DNA of 64,000 bases from the NCBI GenBank assembly GCA_000349905.1, contig KB722746.1:643169-707168 (forward strand), given 5' to 3'. This document shows, one piece after another, positions 59,701-64,000 of the stretch. Position numbers and translations under genes: made by a program. The notes under the pieces are model-generated. The model was not told where the DNA came from. It saw only the letters and a program-made list of their open reading frames with translations, and did no database searches. Numbering within the stretch: position 1 is the first letter of the stretch; each line of letters starts with the position of its first letter. Source of the DNA: Volvariella volvacea V23 (lineage: Eukaryota; Basidiomycota; Agaricomycetes; Agaricales; Pluteaceae).

Positions 59701-60283
59701 TCATCTCTACTTTCCTTATTGTGGTGGTAGTTGTCATTTCCTGGATAAACATGTTGGTCTCAAAGTTGATGGTTCCTTCTTCCCAGTTGATTTGTGGTTT
59801 GGTTTGGCGTAACCAGGGATACCCTAAGATGACTTCCTCTTTTCCTAATGCCGTTTCCCATAGTCGGGTGTTTCCTATGGCCGTTCTGTCTACTGAGCAT
59901 ATTTGTGTGTTGATTCCTTTCACAATGCTCCCTGTTTTGTTTGGTGTTCCATCGGCGTTGTATACCTTGATTTCGTTTGCATTTTTGTTCGTTTGGATGC
60001 TTCTTCGGCTACAGAAGTGTGAGTTGATGAAGTTCCCCGTTGCTCCGGAGTCGATTAATGCTTGTGCTTCGATCTCTCGCCCATGTTTGTCTTTTAGTAA
60101 AATGGGGATTCGTATTGCTTTTTCTGACGTAGTTGTGATTACAGGGGCTATGTACTGGGATGATGCTGGGATCGAATCAGTCATCCTTGCTAAAAATCTG
60201 TCTTTTCCAAAATTTGGTTGATGAACGTGGCCCTCTCCTCTTCCGTTCCTTCGTCGAGGATGGCTTTGATTCTTTGGTTCCAT
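56543..60283 (-). pseudogene. Gypsy pol: protease, RT, RNase H, integrase, chromodomain
   Basis: Protease: [12 protein letters not shown] near 60040-60075. Reverse transcriptase: [23 protein letters not shown] and the catalytic box [10 protein letters not shown] (about 59110-59140). RNase [16 protein letters not shown] (58660-58700) and a tail to about 58320 (ADVLSRWPD). Integrase: zinc-finger end EGCTSCQQMK, first Asp in TMDFITDLP, second in ISDRGTQF and Glu in TDGETERANQE (57480-57860). Chromodomain: EVENIIKHRW and YLIAWKGYPSSENQWEKE (56830-56960). At least six stops break the frame between 57.3 and 58.9 kb, so it is dead. The order PR-RT-RH-IN-chromodomain defines a chromovirus. Confidence 0.9.
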
Positions 60284-60330
60284 GGCTGGGTATTTCTGGT
60301 GGGTCCTCTTTCTTGTCGGTTATAGTTTGG

Positions 60331-60768
60331 TCATAGTTTACTTCTACATTCTCGAGCAAAATGTCCTAGTTTCCCGCATTTGTAGCATTCTCCTTTCCTG
60401 CATTGCAGTCTCCTTGTGTGTATGGCATCTACATCCATAGCATTAGGGTCGTTGGGCGTGGAATGGTTTCCAATAGGGTTGGATAGATTGGAGGATATTC
60501 TTCCACTACTAAAGTACGCTTGGGCCCGCTCTAATCCTGCAAAGTCTTGTCTGGCCGCGTTGATGGCCTCGTCTAGCGTAGCGAGGGTGCTTCTTTGTGC
60601 GAACTTGACTCCTAGCATCGGCCAGAGTCCTCTGGTGAATAGTTCTACTTGGGTTGCCACTGATATGTTTCCTATCCTAAGGAGGATCATATGGAATTCG
60701 TTGATGTATTCTATTAGTTGCCAAGGTTTCATTCGTAAAGCTTCTAATTTCCATTGTAGGTTAATGAC
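60331..60768 (-). pseudogene. Gypsy gag, N-terminally truncated, with CCHC zinc knuckle
   Basis: The open frame keeps the C-terminal part of a retrotransposon gag capsid (KLEALRMKPWQLIEYINEF, LWPMLGVKFAQ) and a nucleocapsid knuckle CYKCGKLGHFAREC of the CX2CX4HX4C type. Upstream of about 60768 the sequence changes abruptly to an unrelated LTR-like segment, so the gag N-terminus and the 5' LTR are missing. Pol follows in another frame. Confidence 0.85.
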
Positions 60769-61491
60769 TGTCAGCAACGAGGGCGCTTGGCCCCAAAGAC
60801 GATACACGAGACAATAAAAGAAAAGAAAAGAAAAACATCAACTACTCGGCACACATCTTTACACGTTATCAGATGGGCCTACTATAAGGGATCACCCACA
60901 CAGCGGTGCCCAGGTATCACCGGTGGCATGGTTGCGAAAACTCTCACTACCAGCCGGCGGGGGAGACAAGAAGGATACAAGAATCCTAACGACGCGTACT
61001 CACCTCTTAGTAGCCTGTTGGTTCAGGTTGCGCCAGAGTCTCTGAGACGAAGCTAACTCGGCAGAGTAGACAAGGTCGAAACTGAGGAAAACCCCCAGAG
61101 CCAACCAAGCCCACTTATATATTCACCAGAGTCTGTATGTACATGTTTACACTATTTCAGACTATTCTACAGGTATCTACCTATGACCTTATGATGACAT
61201 TGCCAGTGTCTGGTATCACTAAGATCCCATTGGGTAGAGATAAGCCATGAGCTGGAATGATAGCTCCAAGACTAATAACACCACCAAGAATACCTCAATG
61301 CCCAAGACCTCCAAAGGTGGCTCAAAAGGTAATGCATCATGTGGCCAAGATGTAATCTAATCTAATCTGGATTAAGTAAGCAAGTCACATGGTTCCTGGT
61401 GCTTAAGAAAAGAAAAGAAAAAGAAAAGAAAAGAAAATTAAATATTAAATAATTAGTGAATAAATAGGGAATAAGGATATGATTCCTGACA
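60769..61491. repeat. LTR-like segment with TGTCAG..CTGACA ends
   Basis: It begins exactly where the gag frame stops (TGTCAG at 60769-60774) and ends CTGACA at 61486-61491, a 6-bp inverted terminus with the TG..CA rule of LTRs. It is 723 bp, with AAAAG-rich runs at about 60816-60835 and 61404-61437 and a TATATA near 61118. The flanks ATGAC and GGTGT do not match, so no target duplication supports a simple solo LTR. It could be one end of a rearranged element. Confidence 0.4.
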
Positions 61492-62125
61492 GGTGTTGAA
61501 GTGATGAGATGCACAGAGGATGTGGTGATGTGCCTTGGAGTTGTTTTGGCATGTTTGTATGTAGTTTGTGACAGAGGTCAAGTAGAAGAGACAGATGAGG
61601 ATGATGATTTCAGACAAGTTTTTATATATAATTTCTGTACCTACAAGGTAGCTAGAATGTTCTATGTGATATTCCAAGGTATTTGAGCATGATAACAAAT
61701 GTGTGAGCACAAGATATCTAAAAGGGAAAGGAAATGATCATCTGAGCAAGTAAGCAGTAAGTATAGATGGAATAATTGAGGGACAAGCATATACAATGCA
61801 TGGGTTGTCAGTATGGACCTCAGAAGATAATCCAGCAATAGAATCAAATCTTGTATACCACAAATTAAGATGTGTTTAGTTCTTTAAAAGTTATACACTT
61901 GGGCTAATACCTGAGCTTGAACAAAAGGCATTTATTGCTAGAATGATTATAGTAAATTATATTTATCTTGTTATTTATAGCTATAATTACTGATTATTAA
62001 TTTGATCACACAGCATTTTAAGAATCATCTTTTTGAAGCTCTTGACTTATATCTATCAAGTGAAGACTTAATATTTCAAGAAGCAGACAAAGTTATTGCA
62101 GATATTGAACAAGTATTTATATCTC
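61492..62125. other. AT-rich DNA without recognised gene
   Basis: A stretch reading HLFEALDLYLSSEDLIFQ then EADKVIADIEQVF (about 62020-62115, plus strand) looks protein-like. It could be an upstream exon or a decayed part of the gene that follows. Nothing else is recognised. Confidence 0.35.
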
Positions 62126-62671
62126 ATGGACCTGTGCAATTGTAACGAGATTCTGGATCTTGCAGACTACAAAGCAGACCCTGAGGAAATACAGCTTTCA
62201 ATTCCTGAAATTGACTGGTAAGTAATTAGTTTATTTTAAAATTGAATTTTCGTGACAATTGTATAACTATTCAGGACACAACTGTTGGTTGAAAAACCTG
62301 TCTCAAAAGAAGCTCCAAGTATCTCAAGCACATTGGTACTACCCTCAAGCAATGAAGTTGCTTTATCAAAGCAATCTCAGACAGGCATAAAGCGAGCACA
62401 GCCAAAAAAGGCATCGACATCAACAGTAAAGAGGCAAAAAACCATGGCTCAATCAAATATAACACCTCAGGCCGGAGCTTCAAGTGCAAATCGAGATACA
62501 AGCATAGAAAATCCAAATACTACAGGCCGGATGACTAGGAGCCAGTCTCGTGCTGTGTCTGCAGTGGCCTCGATTCCTTCGGAACTGTCAGCTGGACCAT
62601 CAGGTGCACGATATCGTGCCAACAAGCCAAAGGAAGGTGGTAAGGATGCCAAAGGGAAGAAGAAAGCATAG
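62126..62671 (+). CDS. Hypothetical Ser/Lys-rich protein, two exons
   Basis: Exon 1 is 62126-62217 (MDLCNCNEILDLADYKADP), exon 2 is 62275-62671, with a clean GTAAGT..TTCAG intron of 57 nt and phase agreement; total 489 nt (162 aa). The N-terminal part is acidic (PEEIQLSIPEIDW). The rest is low-complexity and basic, with KRAQPKKASTSTVKRQK (a possible nuclear localisation signal), RMTRSQSRA and the end GKDAKGKKKA. No domain is recognised. It sits next to repeat DNA and could be a chimeric, transposon-linked or truncated gene; protein-like sequence just upstream may be a missing exon. Confidence 0.45.
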
Positions 62672-64000
62672 AGTTCAAGTTGTACGAATGCAGCTTCTCT
62701 TCTGTCCCTGATGTGATTGGACTTGTATTCTTTCGATGATGCCTCTGTAGTATCCTGTGATTCGAGTTCGACATCGTTCAGTTCTTACTAGTCTTGATGT
62801 TCCCTGTACTTTTAGTTACACAACGTATGTAGTCGCTTTTGATCTTTTTCTGAATGTCTGTTCTTTGTCCCCTCATGTCCTAACCTCATGGTGATTAATC
62901 CTACCAGACTTTGTTCTGTACAAGTGGCGGTGGGCAATAAGTCTAAAGCAAAAAAGGGTATGTGGTTTTATAACGAGTTTTTATGGGCCGTGAGTGCTCT
63001 TGGGTCCGTGATCGAACTCGGCTATCCATAAGTGTTTCTGCGAAAAATGGCAAGGAAGTAAACGCTCCAAGTTGATACTAACAAGATATATGTCGCGTCT
63101 TGATCTTACTGACGTATAGACCTGTCAAGCCCCGGTTTGAGTCACAACGCAATGTCAAGGTGTTGGTCTAGTCACAGGAAAAATTTAGTGTGGAAATGAC
63201 ACATCCAGGGAAGCCTCTGGCAAGTTTTTTCTTTTAAATTTCTAACCTAAAATGGACACGTTCTCCATTACTTACTACTGTATAGGTCGTACGCTTCTCT
63301 GCTGGCATAGCCCTGGAATACGGCTCACCGTGAATGAGCCTCGTAAAAGGAGTAGACCCTCCATGGATTGGGTTGGCATACTGATATACGCTGTCCTAGG
63401 TGCATAAAAGCGCCTAAAAGAGAGAGACACGCTAAATTAGTTGAGGCGCTAGCAGGTGGGCAATAAATCGACCAGATTGTGCTCCTTGCGCTGGAGATGC
63501 TTACGGACGTATTTGAATAGAGGGCGCGTACACTTGAAGCGCTGTATATAGGGCATTAACCGCATATTACATATCCCGAAGTCACGGTGAGCACGTAGTT
63601 CATGGACGCACCACGATGCGGGTAGTGTGACCTTGACGCGATGACAGGATCAGCCACCAAAATCCAACAATGATCTTCAATAATCCTGGAGCTGTATACG
63701 AATCGGTTGCACCTCCCATGCGCATAAGCAGCAAATCTAGGCCTTCTGAGCTGCATCGTTCCAGCCAAGAAGTAACGCGACAGCGTCTCTAGCCCGAGGC
63801 CTCGAGTCCCAAGCTTTGATCTCGCGCACACATTACCTGAACGTGAATGGGTCCAAGGTGTACACTTCCCCGTCGGAGCACTCCTTCCTTCCAACGCTTC
63901 CAACTCACATCATTCCAGCACCCGACCCTCGAGTCCTGGCAGCGCGTAGCCGACTCTGTCAGTCTAGGCCCCCCTTCCAAGTCCCAACTCAGCCTAAGCA
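62672..64000. other. No gene recognised to the window end
   Basis: The only longer frame, minus strand 63556-63903, has no recognisable domain and no splice-supported continuation. No repeat boundary or RNA gene is recognised. Confidence 0.45.

Larger units (their letters stand above)
55045..60768 (-). mobile_element. Ty3/gypsy chromovirus, 5' truncated and decayed
   Basis: Reading right to left: partial gag with zinc knuckle, protease-reverse transcriptase, RNase H, integrase, chromodomain, an extra ORF, purine tract (AGTGGGAGGGTAG) and 3' LTR. Gag is cut at 60768 by an unrelated LTR-like segment (60769-61491), and no 5' LTR is present. The reading frames are broken by stops, several of them TGA in place of CGA. 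The chromodomain marks it as a chromovirus, a clade that targets marked chromatin for insertion. The 5 bases outside the LTR are GTTAC. Confidence 0.92.

Noticed and set aside
60816..61437. AAAAG-rich runs as a possible LINE poly-A tail
   Set aside because: No reverse transcriptase or endonuclease sequence adjoins them; they lie inside the LTR-like segment and are simple repeats.
63556..63903. Minus-strand frame of 115 codons near the window end
   Set aside because: No family resemblance or splice support; composition looks non-coding.
1..64000. CRISPR arrays, operons, bacterial promoters or ribosome-binding sites
   Set aside because: None seen; the DNA is intron-rich eukaryotic sequence where these features are not expected.

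Overview
The window looks like nuclear DNA of a mushroom-forming basidiomycete (Agaricomycetes). Genes are split by many 45-75 nt introns with GT..AG ends and CTAAY-like branch points. The proteins are typical of that group: NACHT NTPases, a fungal MYND protein, BTB and F-box proteins, an OCRL-type 5-phosphatase, a P450 and chromodomain Ty3/gypsy elements. No species can be named. Exon boundaries were placed by eye from splice signals and protein continuity, so individual junctions may be off by a few bases.

Layout. 1-4.15 kb is repeat-rich: the 3' end of a Ty3/gypsy element (+) with its LTR, a NACHT gene (-) cut at its 3' end by that LTR, and a 455-bp AT-rich insertion. 5.1-27.97 kb is ordinary genic DNA: DUF1308 protein (-), alpha/beta-hydrolase (+), BTB protein (-), a decayed deaminase-like locus (+), a Stm1/HABP4-like small protein (-), an OCRL/INPP5B-like 5-phosphatase (+), cyclophilin-40 (-), P450 (+) and MYND protein (-). 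28-32 kb is nearly gene-free. 32-51.2 kb is genic again: peroxisomal hydratase-2 (+), an orphan ORF (+), Mic10 (-), BRO1 (+), a probably intact NACHT gene (+), SPT5 (-), an F-box protein (+), a tRNA-Glu with an intron, and a DJ-1 protein (-). 52.4-61.5 kb is a repeat graveyard: a NACHT pseudogene full of C-to-T changes and split by a solo LTR, then a 5.7-kb gypsy chromovirus (-) without its 5' end, cut by an LTR-like segment. A small lysine-rich gene follows at 62.1-62.7 kb, and nothing is recognised after it.

Housekeeping genes often sit head to head with 245-570 bp between start codons (DUF1308/hydrolase, Stm1-like/5-phosphatase, Mic10/BRO1, SPT5/F-box). The most unusual content is the set of three NACHT paralogues in different states of decay, and a gypsy element with an extra reading frame after its chromodomain. 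That frame is seen in two copies broken at different places.
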